A stretch of 64,000 nucleotides of DNA from Fervidobacterium thailandense (GCF_001719065.1 NZ_LWAF01000007.1:29554-93553), one strand, 5' to 3'; numbered from the stretch's first letter, positions 50,760-61,360 are shown. The notes: a model not told the origin generated them from the sequence alone. A program made the numbers and translations.

Positions 50760-53294
50760 TTACTTTGCGCGGTACATGACGAGTGCTGATGTCGGTTTTA
50801 CCGTAATCTTTCCACTTAGCTGGTACATCGGCGTCTGACTGACCTTATCTTTGTCAACAACAACGTTCCAAACACCGTCCGGTAGGTTATACTCAACCGC
50901 TTTGGTATCACCGTTGAAGAAAACGAGGATTTCTTTCCATGGATCATTCTCATCCTTAATTACGAACGCTACCGTCTTTCTCGGCGATGGGAGGAAGGAT
51001 AGCTTCTTCCTGATTTCGTCGGCTGTCCTCAGTCTGAACGCCGGATGATCCTTCCTCATCTGGATTAATCCTTTGTAGTATTCAAAGACATCTATGAACT
51101 GAGCCTTTCTCGCATAGTCGTACCCGTTTATCGAAATTGGTGAGCTGTAGGAGTTTTCATCAAAATTCTTCGTTCTGCAGAAATCTTGACCTCCGTGGAG
51201 GAATGGAACACCCTGAGCCGTTAAGAGGATAACGCCTGCAAGTTTTTGTGCGTCCTTTAGCATCTCCTCAGTCCACTTTGTTGTTGGGTCAGCTTGGGCT
51301 GCAAGGTAATTCTTGTCCCAGAGTGTGTGGTTGTCGTGACATTCTGCGTAATTTATCGTCTCCTCAGGACTCTTTGCAAAGCTCGTAATTATCTCATCGT
51401 ACTCAATGCTTCCTGCAACGCCTCTCTTGATTCTTGTTTCCATCGCAAGTGCTCCCATGACAAAGCCCCTAACTGTTGCGTTGAACACGGAACCTCTTAT
51501 TGCATCCCTGAATTCGTCGTTGAAAGCAGCGATCCTGGTACCACCAACTTGTGCCTTTCCAAACCTGATCGGAGCTCCCCAACCGCCCCAAGGCTCACCG
51601 TAGAGGATTATAGAGCGGTCGATCGCATGGAGCTCTTTCTGAATCTGTATCATCGTGTTGTAATCCATTAATCCCATCTGGTCAAATCTGAATCCGCTGA
51701 TTTTGTATTCGGTAACCCACCATTTGAGCGTATCGATGACGTACTTTCTGAGCATTGGACGCTCCGTGGCCATTACGTTACCGCAACCGCTTTCGTTCAA
51801 GTAAGCTCCCGTTTTGTCGATCCTGTAGAAATAGTAAGGTACCGCGGTGTCAAACGGTGACATCACGCCAACGCCCCAGGTGTGCGGGAAGACCATGTCC
51901 ATAATTACACCGATGCCATTCTCATAGAGAGCTTTTACCATCTCTTTGTATTCCCTTATTCTTACGTAAGGATCCACAGGGTCTGTAGCGTATCTTCCCT
52001 CTGGAACAGTGAACAAGTACGGATCATAACCCCAGTTGTAGCTCTTCTCAAAGTCCTTATCGCCCTCGTCACCAGTCCAGAAGTCCGTTGTTGGAAGTAT
52101 GTGGACGTGTGTTACACCCAGTTCAACGAGATGATCTAAACCGGTAGTTACACCGTTTGGTCCACGCGTACCCTTTTCAGTCAATCCAAGGTACAGTCCT
52201 CTGTTTTTCGCTCCAGAATTTGGAAGGCCGGTTATATCCGCCACGTGGATTTCGTAAATGATGGCATCCACGTAAGACTCAAGCGGCCTGATCCTGACCT
52301 TTTCCCAACCAACGGGATTGGTCTTTTTGAAATCGATGATGGCACTCTTTGCAGAGTTTTTCGTAACAGCTTTCGAGAAGTAATCAACACTTTCACGGTA
52401 CTCACCGTAGCTGAAGTACCTCAACCTGTAGAACCAACCTTCCCAGTCACCTTCCAAAACGGCTTCCCAAGCCCCGTTACCGATGTACTTCATCGGTACA
52501 ATGCGGGTCGGTTCTTTGTCATCCCACTTTTTGTAAAGTAGCAGATCAACGGTCTTGGATACGGGTGACCATACCCTGATTATCGTTCGCTGTGGAGTGT
52601 AATCGAATCCAAGAGGCCCATCGTAGTAGATCCTGTCGAGGATTTCCATCATGATAACCCTTGCCGGTTTGTAGCCCTCAACTTCCACAAAAACATCCTT
52701 GTTCACTTCGTCCAGTTTGAGCGGTTCAGCCAATACGATCTTCACATGGTTGGTCCTGGACGTATCCGTTGGATTAGCCTTCTCCAACCGTGCAACTTTC
52801 CTTTCTACGCCGTCGACGGTGACACGCGCCTTTGCCCTTGTAGTGTCAACTTGTCCTGTCAAGAAGGCTTCTATCGTGTCCTGTGCCCTCGCTTGGGCAA
52901 AGAGTACCCTTGGACTGGTATCCGGTCTTGAGGTGAATATCTGTTCAATCCCCTGCAACAGCCACACCTCCGCTTTACCGTCTTTGATCGTTATAAATCT
53001 ATCCATCGCAACATCTTTTTCTCGCCACTCGCCAAGTCTGACGATGATACCAACCTTAGTAAGTGTGACTGGGAATTTGACACGTGCTACCACACCGAAA
53101 TCGTCGCGTTCTGTAAATTGGTAGGCCGCACCTTCTTTGGAAATCGGTTCAACCCACCAAATCCACAGATTCCAGCCTTCGTAGTTCCCATCCCACCTGT
53201 GATAATGGATGATGAGTTCCGTTTCGGCAAAAGACAAGACCGCAAGAAACACTACCAACAAGGAAAAAACAGTCAAACCCAAGAATTTCCGCAT
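50760..53294 (-). CDS. pulA: Type I pullulanase, secreted
   Basis: Hydrolyses alpha-1,6 bonds of pullulan and branched starch. 844 residues, near the length of Thermotoga PulA. A signal peptide (about residues 1-23) is followed by a CBM41-type starch-binding domain ([17 protein letters not shown]), an N-terminal beta domain (CBM48-like), and the GH13 barrel with the pullulanase motif [18 protein letters not shown] (nucleophile Asp), ILYGEPWGG (acid Glu) and ECHDNHTLW. The ATG has GGAGGAGGTG upstream. Alone between the nrd genes and pstS, with its own promoter. Confidence 0.97.
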   Translation of the reverse strand: MRKFLGLTVFSLLVVFLAVLSFAETELIIHYHRWDGNYEGWNLWIWWVEPISKEGAAYQFTERDDFGVVARVKFPVTLTKVGIIVRLGEWREKDVAMDRFITIKDGKAEVWLLQGIEQIFTSRPDTSPRVLFAQARAQDTIEAFLTGQVDTTRAKARVTVDGVERKVARLEKANPTDTSRTNHVKIVLAEPLKLDEVNKDVFVEVEGYKPARVIMMEILDRIYYDGPLGFDYTPQRTIIRVWSPVSKTVDLLLYKKWDDKEPTRIVPMKYIGNGAWEAVLEGDWEGWFYRLRYFSYGEYRESVDYFSKAVTKNSAKSAIIDFKKTNPVGWEKVRIRPLESYVDAIIYEIHVADITGLPNSGAKNRGLYLGLTEKGTRGPNGVTTGLDHLVELGVTHVHILPTTDFWTGDEGDKDFEKSYNWGYDPYLFTVPEGRYATDPVDPYVRIREYKEMVKALYENGIGVIMDMVFPHTWGVGVMSPFDTAVPYYFYRIDKTGAYLNESGCGNVMATERPMLRKYVIDTLKWWVTEYKISGFRFDQMGLMDYNTMIQIQKELHAIDRSIILYGEPWGGWGAPIRFGKAQVGGTRIAAFNDEFRDAIRGSVFNATVRGFVMGALAMETRIKRGVAGSIEYDEIITSFAKSPEETINYAECHDNHTLWDKNYLAAQADPTTKWTEEMLKDAQKLAGVILLTAQGVPFLHGGQDFCRTKNFDENSYSSPISINGYDYARKAQFIDVFEYYKGLIQMRKDHPAFRLRTADEIRKKLSFLPSPRKTVAFVIKDENDPWKEILVFFNGDTKAVEYNLPDGVWNVVVDKDKVSQTPMYQLSGKITVKPTSALVMYRAK

Positions 53295-53331
53295 GCTAAC
53301 ACCTCCTCCTCTTTAGATAACACCGATTTTG

Positions 53332-53360
53332 ATTATATAACACCTACCACTTCTTGTGAA
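53332..53360 (-). promoter_or_regulatory. Promoter of pulA
   Basis: Minus strand TTCACA (53355-53360), 17-base spacer, TATAAT (53332-53337), about 38 bases before the pulA ATG. Confidence 0.82.
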
Positions 53361-53384
53361 TCAAATCATGGAAAACTTTCCAGC

Positions 53385-53400
53385 TTAACAAAAGTTAACA
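53385..53400 (+). promoter_or_regulatory. Pho-box-like direct repeat upstream of pstS
   Basis: TTAACA repeated with a four-base gap (TTAACAAAAGTTAACA), about 100 bases before pstS. Bacillus PhoP boxes are TTAACA-type repeats with gaps of about five bases, so this is a candidate site for the PhoB-like regulator encoded at 57605. It lies 25 bases upstream of the divergent pulA promoter. I see no clear -10 for pstS between the repeat and the gene. Confidence 0.5.
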
Positions 53401-53500
53401 AAAAAACATGAAATCATTACCTCGTGGTGAGAAAATCCAAGCGCAAGGTCAAATGGTAATTCCCAATGAAAGTCACAAATTTCAAGGAGGTGTAGTGAGT

Positions 53501-54325
53501 ATGAGGAAGTTTCTGTTAGTTGTGTTAGCGATTCTGGGAGTTTTCACGGTTTTCGCGAACACCCTGGTCATCAAAGGTTCCAACACCATGCTTGATTTTG
53601 CCCAGCTGTGGGTCGAGGAATTCAAAAAGATGTATCCACAAGTCAAGGTAACTCTGGAGGGTGCCGGTAGTTCCACCGGAATAGCCGCGCTGTTCAACAA
53701 GACAACGGACATTGCAAACTCCAGCCGCTGGTTGAGGGATTCAGAAATCCAGAGAATGTTCCAGGAAAAGCAGTGGTTTGCTCCGATACTCGTTGCGTGG
53801 GACGGGATTGCAATAGTCGTTCACAAAGACCTTCCCATCAGCAACATCACACTCCAGCAGTTGAAAGACATTTACACGGGTAAGATAACCAGGTGGAACC
53901 AGATCGATCCAAACCTCCCAGCAAGGGACATCATAGCGTTCTCTAGGAACACCGCATCCGGTACGTTTGAAGTGTTCAACGAAAAAGTTCTGAAAGGTGA
54001 AAGGATGTCCCCAAGGGTTAGAATGCTCGAATCCTCCATGGCGGAGCTTGAGACTGTTGCAAAAACACCGTTCTCCATCGCGTACTTTGGCGTTGGATAC
54101 GTTGACCAGTCAGTTAAAGTGCTTTCCGTCGAAGGTATAATGCCGAACAAACAGAACATCCTTTCTGGAAAATACCCACTCGCAAGGCCACTGTACGTCT
54201 TCATCAACGTAACTGAGGGTTGGCCAGAAGAAGGACCGCTTGCCGATTTCCTCAAGTTCATCATGTCCAAGAGAGGTCAGGAGCTTGTTGAAAGGGCTGG
54301 ATTTGTAGCGGCACTCGGTCAATAA
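53501..54325 (+). CDS. pstS: Phosphate ABC transporter substrate-binding protein
   Basis: Periplasmic phosphate receptor. I choose the ATG at 53501 (274 residues), eight bases after AAGGAGGTG; a GTG two codons before is too close to that site. A signal peptide (about residues 1-18) is followed by VIKGSNTMLDFAQLWVEEF, GAGSSTGIAAL and FSRNTASGTFEVF, the phosphate-loop motifs of the PstS family. It is separated from pstC by 174 bases that hold an inverted repeat and a second promoter. Confidence 0.95.
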   Translation: MRKFLLVVLAILGVFTVFANTLVIKGSNTMLDFAQLWVEEFKKMYPQVKVTLEGAGSSTGIAALFNKTTDIANSSRWLRDSEIQRMFQEKQWFAPILVAWDGIAIVVHKDLPISNITLQQLKDIYTGKITRWNQIDPNLPARDIIAFSRNTASGTFEVFNEKVLKGERMSPRVRMLESSMAELETVAKTPFSIAYFGVGYVDQSVKVLSVEGIMPNKQNILSGKYPLARPLYVFINVTEGWPEEGPLADFLKFIMSKRGQELVERAGFVAALGQ

Positions 54326-54376
54326 GCAAAAAGTATAAGCAAATAAAAGAAAATTGAAAGTTTAAGCGAATTTCAC

Positions 54377-54420
54377 GGAGCTGGTGACGATGTGGTATAA
54401 TTGGTGTGGTCACCAGCTCC
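54377..54420 (+). promoter_or_regulatory. 12-bp inverted repeat centred on the pstC promoter -10 box
   Basis: GGAGCTGGTGAC (54377-54388) and GTCACCAGCTCC (54409-54420) are perfect inverted repeats. The 20-base loop holds the extended -10 TGGTATAAT; the centre of the repeat falls exactly in the middle of TATAAT (54396-54401). A dimeric regulator bound to both arms would cover the promoter; in RNA the same repeat could fold, but no T-run follows, so a simple terminator is unlikely. Confidence 0.72.
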
Positions 54421-54499
54421 ATGGTTGAAAGTCAAGTAAAAATTTAATAAGTAACCGTGTGAAAAAACAAAAAAGAGACCGAAAGGAAGGAGATGCCGC

Positions 54500-55363
54500 T
54501 TGAGACGAGAGATTAAGGACAAGACGAGGAAATTTTTGTTATTGTTGTCTTCAACGATAGCCATAATGGCTCTGTTTGGTATATACGCCTTCCTTATTAA
54601 GGAATCTTATCCTGCCCTCCGAGACGTCGGGGCAGAACTTTTTCTTTCCGACCAGTGGTATCCTGTTTGGGAACCACCGGAATTCGGAATGCGCGCGCTT
54701 ATTATTAGCTCACTAATAGTTACGATATTCGGTACGTCGCTCGTTATCCCCGTAAGTTACTTCATCGCAATTTACCTCCATGGTTATGCGTCTTCCAGGG
54801 AGAAAGGATTCATCAGGAGGATTTTCGAGTACCTCTCCGGAATGCCTTCCGTTGTTATCGCGTTCGTTTTCTTGGCGTTCGTCAGTCCGCTCTTTGTGAA
54901 ATTCGGTATCTACTCGCCTCAGAACTTGTTACTTGCATTGATGGGATTGTTCTTCCTAACGATCCCCCTGGCCGTAACCTTGATTCTCGAATCTCTCGAT
55001 AGTGTTCCCATTCAACTTGAGGAAGCGAGTGCGGCCCTGGGTGCAAAGGAATTCACAACGTACACCAAAATTACCAGTCGAGCTGCGCTACCGGGAATAC
55101 TGAACGCGATCGTGCTCACCGCTAACAGAATCGTGGGTGAAACGATCGTTGTGTTGCTGCTCGGTGGAGGAGCGGCGATGGTACCACGAAGCCCGTTCGA
55201 CCCGATGAAGACGTTAACAGCAGCAATTGCGAGTGAAATGCCGGAAACTCCGAGAGGTTCCACGCACTATCATGCCCTTTTCGCAGCGGGTTTGATTCTT
55301 ATCATCTTCTCAACAATCTTCGAACTGATATCTATGCAAATACTGAGGAGGCATAAGAAATGA
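54500..55363 (+). CDS. pstC: Phosphate ABC transporter permease PstC
   Basis: Inner-membrane half of the phosphate channel. 287 residues with six membrane helices and the permease loop EEASAALGAKEFTTYTKIT. The start is TTG at 54500, behind AAGGAG. It overlaps pstA by four bases (ATGA), so it is tightly coupled to pstA-pstB-phoU-phoB-phoR. Confidence 0.94.
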   Translation: MRREIKDKTRKFLLLLSSTIAIMALFGIYAFLIKESYPALRDVGAELFLSDQWYPVWEPPEFGMRALIISSLIVTIFGTSLVIPVSYFIAIYLHGYASSREKGFIRRIFEYLSGMPSVVIAFVFLAFVSPLFVKFGIYSPQNLLLALMGLFFLTIPLAVTLILESLDSVPIQLEEASAALGAKEFTTYTKITSRAALPGILNAIVLTANRIVGETIVVLLLGGGAAMVPRSPFDPMKTLTAAIASEMPETPRGSTHYHALFAAGLILIIFSTIFELISMQILRRHKK

Positions 55364-56175
55364 CGCGACCGAACAAACCGTCTAAAGCAAAGATCCTTCT
55401 TGGAATCCTTGTTTACACAATCTCAGCGCTGATAGTTATACTTTTCTTGATGGCCTTCGTTCCAGGTTTCAAATACTTCTCCGTCGACTTCTTCACCAAA
55501 TTTCCAACCGGTGGGATGACCGCGGGTGGTATACTGCCGGCCATCGTAGGCTCCGCACTGATTACAGCTGTGTCGTTGGCTATCTCCGTTCCTCTCGGAA
55601 TATTCTTGGGTATCGTACTGTCGGAGTATAATATGACCTACATAAAGTTCGCGGTAACTGTTTTAAGTGGTATTCCTTCCGTAGTCTACGGCCTTTTCGG
55701 TCTTGGGCTATTCTGTATAGCGATGGGTATGCGCACATCGATCTTAGCAGGAGGCTTAACACTCTCGTTGATGGTTCTTCCAGTTATTTCTTCCGCCGTG
55801 TACGAAACAATGCGCGCAATACCGCGCGAACTCAGGGAAGCGGCTTACGCACTTGGAGCCAGAAAGAGCGAAGTCATATTTGAAATGCTCTTACCAGCCG
55901 CCAAAAAGTCGATCCTCACGGTGGCTTTCGTTTCAGCAGGAAGGGCCATCGGAGAAACAGCGCCGCTCATACTCACAGCTGCGGCATTTTACGTCACCGA
56001 GCTTCCCAGGTCACTTCTATCACCGGCCATGACATTACCTACGCATCTGTACTTCCTTGCAGCGGCTTACGGTCAGAAGGCCAGGTGGATGGCCCAGGGA
56101 ACCGCATCGGTGCTTGTTTTGTTCGTTATTATAACCTACACCTTAGCCTTCATGTTCAGGAGGGAGAGCAAATGA
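55360..56175 (+). CDS. pstA: Phosphate ABC transporter permease PstA
   Basis: Second half of the phosphate channel, 271 residues, six membrane helices, with the EAA-type loop REAAYALGARKSEVIFEMLL and GRAIGETAPLIL. The ATG overlaps the pstC stop, and its stop overlaps the pstB start. Confidence 0.95.
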   Translation: MTRPNKPSKAKILLGILVYTISALIVILFLMAFVPGFKYFSVDFFTKFPTGGMTAGGILPAIVGSALITAVSLAISVPLGIFLGIVLSEYNMTYIKFAVTVLSGIPSVVYGLFGLGLFCIAMGMRTSILAGGLTLSLMVLPVISSAVYETMRAIPRELREAAYALGARKSEVIFEMLLPAAKKSILTVAFVSAGRAIGETAPLILTAAAFYVTELPRSLLSPAMTLPTHLYFLAAAYGQKARWMAQGTASVLVLFVIITYTLAFMFRRESK

Positions 56176-56930
56176 CGGATATCGTAATTGAAATAAAGGA
56201 TTTCAACGCTTACTACGGTCCGAAAAAGGCAGTGAAAAATGCAAACGTCAAGATACAGAAGAACAAGATCACGGCCATAATGGGACCATCAGGATGCGGT
56301 AAATCTACATTGCTGAGGAGTATCAACAGGATAAACGACTTGATTCCAGAGTTTCGCGCGGAAGGTGAAATACTCTTCCATGGCAAGAACATATACGACA
56401 AGGACACCGACGTGTACATGCTCAGAAGGCGCATAGGTATGGTTTTCCAAAAACCGACACCGTTCCCGATGAGTATCTTCGACAACATCGCCTACGGTTT
56501 AAAACTCATCGGCATCACGGACAAACGGGAACTAAAAGAACGCGTAAAATGGGCACTTGAAAAGGCCGCGCTTTGGGATGAAGTTAAAGACGAACTCGAG
56601 AAAAGCGCTCTGAAACTTTCCGGAGGTCAGCAACAAAGGCTGTGTATAGCAAGGGCGATAGCAATTGAACCAGAAGTGATTCTCTTCGATGAACCCACAA
56701 GCGCTCTTGACCCAGTTGCCACCGGGAAAATCGAGCAGTTGATAGAAGAACTCGCGGAAGAATACACGATAGTAATCGTGACGCACAACATAGGTCAGGC
56801 AGCACGTATATCAGATTACGCTATCTTCATGTTCCAAGGAGAGATAATCGAACAAAATACCACATCCGAGTTGCTCAGGAATCCAAAACATGAAATCACA
56901 CAGGAATACCTCAGCGGAAAGATTGGATAA
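56172..56930 (+). CDS. pstB: Phosphate ABC transporter ATPase PstB
   Basis: Powers phosphate uptake. I choose the ATG at 56172 (252 residues), overlapping the pstA stop as ATGA, with GGGAG upstream; a longer frame lies within pstA. Walker A GPSGCGKST, signature LSGGQQQR, and Walker B VILFDEPTSALDP are complete. It has the PstB-specific RSINRINDL and is followed by phoU after 33 bases. Confidence 0.97.
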   Translation: MTDIVIEIKDFNAYYGPKKAVKNANVKIQKNKITAIMGPSGCGKSTLLRSINRINDLIPEFRAEGEILFHGKNIYDKDTDVYMLRRRIGMVFQKPTPFPMSIFDNIAYGLKLIGITDKRELKERVKWALEKAALWDEVKDELEKSALKLSGGQQQRLCIARAIAIEPEVILFDEPTSALDPVATGKIEQLIEELAEEYTIVIVTHNIGQAARISDYAIFMFQGEIIEQNTTSELLRNPKHEITQEYLSGKIG

Positions 56931-56963
56931 TTCGAACATTAGAGTACAGAAGGAGGAAAAAGT

Positions 56964-57608
56964 ATGACCGAACGCCACCACTTTGAAAAGGAATACTCGC
57001 TTCTGAGAGCTGAATTGGTCAAGATGGTGTCTTTGGTTTCCGATTCCATCGATATGGCTTCGAAAGCCTTTGAAACGCTGGATCGTAACTTGGCTCAGCG
57101 CGTCATCGATCTCGATAACGAGATCGACAATCTCAACCGTGAGATAGAGAACATCGTATATGACATCATTGCCCGCTTCAATCCGCTTGGAAAGGACTTA
57201 AGGTACGTAGTAGCGGCGATAAAGCTCGCAAACAACTTGGAACGTATCGCCGATCATGCATGTAATTTTGCAGAAAAAACTATTTGGATCGCCCAGAACC
57301 TACCAAGTTTCACACCTTCGCAAACGCTCAAAGAGATGTTTGGACGCGTAATACAAATGCTCCAGAACACCGTTATTGCTTTCTCGCGGCGTGACATCAA
57401 CGTTGCCATCGAAACCTGGAAGATGGATGACATCATCGACGACTTGGATCGTAAGGTAACATCCGATGTTGAGAACAAAGATCCCCACGAACTGGTGTTG
57501 AACGTACTCTTCTCCAGAGACTTGGAACGCGTTGCTGACCACTTGACGAACCTTTGTGAAGAAATCGTCTTTATCGAAACTGGAAGGGAGCTCAGGGAAC
57601 TCATATGA
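56964..57608 (+). CDS. phoU: Phosphate-uptake regulator PhoU
   Basis: Links Pst transport to PhoR-PhoB signalling and turns the system off when phosphate is plentiful. The 214 residues form two PhoU three-helix repeats with the metal-binding ERIADHACNFAE and ERVADHLTNLCEE motifs. The ATG has GGAGG upstream. It overlaps the response-regulator start by four bases. Confidence 0.96.
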   Translation: MTERHHFEKEYSLLRAELVKMVSLVSDSIDMASKAFETLDRNLAQRVIDLDNEIDNLNREIENIVYDIIARFNPLGKDLRYVVAAIKLANNLERIADHACNFAEKTIWIAQNLPSFTPSQTLKEMFGRVIQMLQNTVIAFSRRDINVAIETWKMDDIIDDLDRKVTSDVENKDPHELVLNVLFSRDLERVADHLTNLCEEIVFIETGRELRELI

Positions 57609-58285
57609 GGGTGCTCGTCGTTGAGGACGAAAAAATAATAGCCGAGAGTCTGTTAAGACTTCTCGAATCTGAGGGTTTCGAATGCAAACACGCAGCTGGA
57701 ATAAATGAAATGTATAACATTTTGGAAACGTTCAATCCAGACGTCATACTCCTTGACTTGATGTTGCCAGACGGCAACGCGCTCAACGAAATTCAGGAGA
57801 TAAGAACAAAATTTCCTGATGCCGGCATTATTATCATCTCGGCAAAGAGCACTGACCTTGATAAGATCCTTGGGATAGAGCTCGGCGCGGACGATTACGT
57901 TGGGAAACCGTTTAACCCGAGGGAAGTTGTTGCGCGAGTGAAAGCGTTCATAAGGAGAACAAAGGGCTCTAAGGAAGTCATCAGGTACGGCAAACTCGAG
58001 ATTTACCCGGAGGATTACGTGGTAACGTACGATGGGGTACCAATCGAGCTGACTTCCAAGGAATTTGAAATTCTCAGGTTGCTCGCACGTCGACCTGATC
58101 GTGTGTTCTCGCGCGAACAGATTCTCGAAGAAGTGTGGAAAGACGACTTTGAAGTCTTTGACAGGGTGGTAGATGTACACATAAACAGCCTAAGAAAGAA
58201 ACTGGGGAAGAACTGGATTGTCACCGTCAGAGGTGTGGGGTACAAATTCTCCAAAAAGGGTGACGTTGCGAAAGATGAAGATTGA
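57605..58285 (+). CDS. phoB: PhoB-like response regulator (OmpR/PhoB family)
   Basis: DNA-binding regulator, 226 residues. The receiver has VVEDEK, phospho-Asp51 in VILLDLMLPDG and Lys in DDYVGKPFNPRE; the winged helix has LTSKEFEILRLLARRP and VDVHINSLRKKLG. The start overlaps the phoU stop and the following kinase start lies within its 3' end, so phoU-phoB-phoR is one tightly packed unit. Likely regulates the Pho genes, perhaps through the TTAACA repeats. Confidence 0.93.
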   Translation: MRVLVVEDEKIIAESLLRLLESEGFECKHAAGINEMYNILETFNPDVILLDLMLPDGNALNEIQEIRTKFPDAGIIIISAKSTDLDKILGIELGADDYVGKPFNPREVVARVKAFIRRTKGSKEVIRYGKLEIYPEDYVVTYDGVPIELTSKEFEILRLLARRPDRVFSREQILEEVWKDDFEVFDRVVDVHINSLRKKLGKNWIVTVRGVGYKFSKKGDVAKDED

Positions 58286-59243
58286 CACATGCCACCAATT
58301 GCTCGAATACATTGAAGATCCTGTATTTTTACTCCAAAAGACCACCATTATCTGGCAAAATAGAGGTTCTATGGAATACTTTTCCGAAGCGGTAGGCCTA
58401 AATTGCTTTGATTTCTTTGTCTTCGACAAACCCGATGCGTTGGTCGAGGGCATAAGTACCGGGAGAGATGTAAAGTTTGAATCGAAGGTCTTCACACAAA
58501 AGAAGGGTGGCTGGCTTTACTTCCAGGTAATTTACGCCGCCGAACCGGAGATGCTCATATTCAAAGATATATCGGAAAAACGCAGATTGAACGAGGCAAA
58601 ACTCAACCTCTCGACGATGCTCGTGCATGAAGTTAAGAACCCTCTCGGGGTACTCAAAACAGTACTGGCTGAGCTTATCGAGGAAGAAGATTCCCCTGAG
58701 AAGATAGAAAAACTCTGGATGGCCGACAAACAAGTTCACCGACTCGAGCGCATCGTCCAGCAAATCGAGTACATCACGATGGCCCAATTGGGACTGTACA
58801 AACCAAAAAACGAAAAAATCGACGTTTTGGAATTAGTTGAGGACGTTCTGGAGGATTTACAACACCTCATCGCAGAAAAGAAAATCGAAGTTGTAAGGAA
58901 AATCGATGTTCAAACACTGGAAGCGGACAGGTTCATCTTGAGAACCATTCTGAGAAACGTACTTTCCAACGCCTTGAAGTATTCTCTGCCAAATTCGAAG
59001 GTTCTTCTGGAGATAAACGAGAGAGAGCTCATCGTGAAGGACTTCGGAATAGGAATACCAGAGAACGAGCTTGAGCGAGTCTTCGAACGTTTCTATCGCA
59101 CCCCTATGGCGGTAAAAATGGCCTCCGGTTCGGGCTTAGGATTACCAGTCGTGAAGTACCTTGCAAACCTCGCCGGTTACGAAATAGAACTTAGCTCCAA
59201 GTACATGATCGGAACTACCTTTAAATTAAAATTCCGCAGCTGA
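58275..59243 (+). CDS. phoR: PhoR-like sensor histidine kinase, without membrane helix
   Basis: 322 residues from the ATG at 58275, which overlaps the regulator's end by 11 bases. The N-terminal about 110 residues look PAS-like; then comes the phospho-His in MLVHEVKNPLG, and an ATPase domain with ILRNVLSNALKYS (N box), VKDFGIGIPENE and GSGLGLPVVKYL. No membrane segment is seen, unlike the E. coli PhoR, so it should be cytoplasmic and must receive the phosphate signal through PhoU or PstB. A bidirectional terminator follows directly. Confidence 0.9.
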   Translation: MKIDTCHQLLEYIEDPVFLLQKTTIIWQNRGSMEYFSEAVGLNCFDFFVFDKPDALVEGISTGRDVKFESKVFTQKKGGWLYFQVIYAAEPEMLIFKDISEKRRLNEAKLNLSTMLVHEVKNPLGVLKTVLAELIEEEDSPEKIEKLWMADKQVHRLERIVQQIEYITMAQLGLYKPKNEKIDVLELVEDVLEDLQHLIAEKKIEVVRKIDVQTLEADRFILRTILRNVLSNALKYSLPNSKVLLEINERELIVKDFGIGIPENELERVFERFYRTPMAVKMASGSGLGLPVVKYLANLAGYEIELSSKYMIGTTFKLKFRS

Positions 59244-59259
59244 ACGCTGCGGAATTTTT
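59229..59259. terminator. Bidirectional terminator between phoR and infB
   Basis: AAATTCCGCAGC / GCTGCGGAATTT, five-base loop, five T on the plus strand and a T-rich side on the minus strand. The phoR stop codon lies in the loop. Confidence 0.92.
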
Positions 59260-59281
59260 GATTTCGTTACCACAATTCTTA

Positions 59282-61360
59282 TCATGCTTCCTCTTTTTCC
59301 AAATCTTCGCTTTCCTTACTTTCTTTCGTCTCCTCGAGAACAGTCAACTTCCTCGGTATTTTTTTGATAATGTAAAACTCGAGCTCGTCGCCCTCTTTTA
59401 TATCATCAAAGTTCTGGAATTTAATACCACACTCTTGCGGAGCGCTGATCTTCTGAACATCCTGTTGATAATGCTTGAGTGATTCGATTTTGCCTTCGAA
59501 CACGAGAGAACCGTTCCTGTAGATTCTCACAAAACCGGACTTGTCCACATAACCTTCGTACATCTGCACACCTGCGATATTTCCAACCTTGCTGATCTTA
59601 AACACTTTCTTGATTTCACCCACACCGGTCTTTTCCTCAACCTCTTCAGGCTCAAGCATACCCTCGAGCGCAGCTTTAAGCTCTTCCAAGAGCTTGTAAA
59701 TGATCGTGTAGGTCTTTATCTGAACACCTTCGCTCTCTGCAGTCTTCGCAGCCTGGTTGTCCGCTTTTACCCTAAAACCAAGTATTATGGCCTCCGAAGC
59801 GGACGCAAGCATCACGTCGCTCGTGTTGATAGCTCCGACACCTGCGTGAACAATGTCAATATCAATCTCCTTGGTCCTCATCTTTGCTATCGCGTTCTGA
59901 AGAGCTTGCAGTGAACCGACCGTATCAGCCTTGAGAATAAGTTTTACCTCTTTTCGATCTTCCTCCTGCATTTTCTTCAAAATTTCTTCGAGTTTTATCT
60001 GCCTCTTCTTCCTCAGCTCCCTGGCTTCCAGCTCTTTAACTTTTTCAACGATCTCAACGGCCTTTTCTTTTGACTCCACGACGTAGATAATACTGTGCGG
60101 ATCCGGAAGTTCTTCAAAACCTACAATCATCACGGGAGTAGACGGTGTAGCTTCTTTAATCCTTCTACCTTTGTCATCTATAAGTGCTTTAACCTTTCCG
60201 TAAGACTTACCCGCAACGACGTAATCGCCAACTTTTAGAACACCATCCTTAACGATAGCGTTGGCAACCGGGCCATAACCTTTGTCAAGTTTCGTTTCGA
60301 TCGTGACCGCCCTGACGGGCTCATCCGGAATACACCTAATATCCTGCATCTCGGCAACCAAGAGAATCATCTCAAGAAGGGTATCAACATTCGTTCCATT
60401 TCTTGCGGATATAGGAACGACGATCGTATCTCCACCCCACTCCTCTGGAATGAGGTTCAGCTTCGTAACCAAATCTTGCTTTGTGAGTTCAACGTTCGCG
60501 TTGGGTTTATCTATCTTGTTTATAGCAACAATTATCGGCACGTTAGCGGATTTAGCATGGTTGTACGCCTCGATCGTCTGAGGCATCACACCGTCATCAG
60601 CTGCAACAACGAGCACTACGATATCCGTTGCCTGGGCTCCACGTGCACGCATTTCCGTGAACACTTCGTGACCGGGTGTGTCTATGAACGTAATCTTCTT
60701 ACCGTCAACCTCAACCTGATAAGCACCGATACTTTGCGTGATTCCGCCTTCTTCCTTTTCGGCAATCCTTGTCTTCCTGATATAATCCAGGAGGGTTGTC
60801 TTTCCATGGTCAACGTGCCCCATCACCGTAACAACGGGAGGTCGAGGCACAAGCTTGTCCTTATCCTTGTAGAGTTCCTCAAATTTCCTCTTAAGTTCCT
60901 CGAGAGGATTCTCGATAACAACCTGCTCTTTTGGTTCGGCCTCTTCAAAAGTCAAGCGCACATCGTAGAGTTTCGCGATTTTCTTTGCAAGTGAAATGGA
61001 CAAAGGCTGGCCAGGTTTCAAGACCTCACCGCGCATGAAGAAATCTTGAATTATTCTGTTTTGCGGAACTTTGATCTTTTCCGCAAACTTATCGAGTCGG
61101 AGATCTTCCTCCGTAATGTGAACGGGAGGTTTCTTTGCCTCGGCCTTTTCCTTTGTTGATTCCTTCTTTGTGGCTTCGACAAGTTCTTCCTCTTCATCGA
61201 GCGTTTGCTTGTATATATCCAGAAGGATATTAACCGTTTCCTCGTCGATAAAACTCATGTGGCTCTTAACTTCAATACCGAGCTCCTCGAGTTCGTGCAT
61301 CAACTCTTTCGTATCCATATCGAGCTGTTTGGCCAGCTCGTAAACCCTTAGACGACCCAA
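59282..61360 (-). CDS. infB: Translation initiation factor IF-2
   Basis: GTPase that brings initiator tRNA to the 30S subunit. I choose TTG at 61360 (692 residues, [15 protein letters not shown]), six bases after GGGAGGTG; an in-frame GTG at 61369 overlaps this site. The N-terminal IF2N helices, a charged linker (about residues 70-95) and the G domain with [17 protein letters not shown] and NKIDKPNA are followed by the complete C-terminal tRNA-binding domains. The short N-terminal region is typical of Thermotogota. Confidence 0.97.
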   Translation of the reverse strand: MGRLRVYELAKQLDMDTKELMHELEELGIEVKSHMSFIDEETVNILLDIYKQTLDEEEELVEATKKESTKEKAEAKKPPVHITEEDLRLDKFAEKIKVPQNRIIQDFFMRGEVLKPGQPLSISLAKKIAKLYDVRLTFEEAEPKEQVVIENPLEELKRKFEELYKDKDKLVPRPPVVTVMGHVDHGKTTLLDYIRKTRIAEKEEGGITQSIGAYQVEVDGKKITFIDTPGHEVFTEMRARGAQATDIVVLVVAADDGVMPQTIEAYNHAKSANVPIIVAINKIDKPNANVELTKQDLVTKLNLIPEEWGGDTIVVPISARNGTNVDTLLEMILLVAEMQDIRCIPDEPVRAVTIETKLDKGYGPVANAIVKDGVLKVGDYVVAGKSYGKVKALIDDKGRRIKEATPSTPVMIVGFEELPDPHSIIYVVESKEKAVEIVEKVKELEARELRKKRQIKLEEILKKMQEEDRKEVKLILKADTVGSLQALQNAIAKMRTKEIDIDIVHAGVGAINTSDVMLASASEAIILGFRVKADNQAAKTAESEGVQIKTYTIIYKLLEELKAALEGMLEPEEVEEKTGVGEIKKVFKISKVGNIAGVQMYEGYVDKSGFVRIYRNGSLVFEGKIESLKHYQQDVQKISAPQECGIKFQNFDDIKEGDELEFYIIKKIPRKLTVLEETKESKESEDLEKEEA

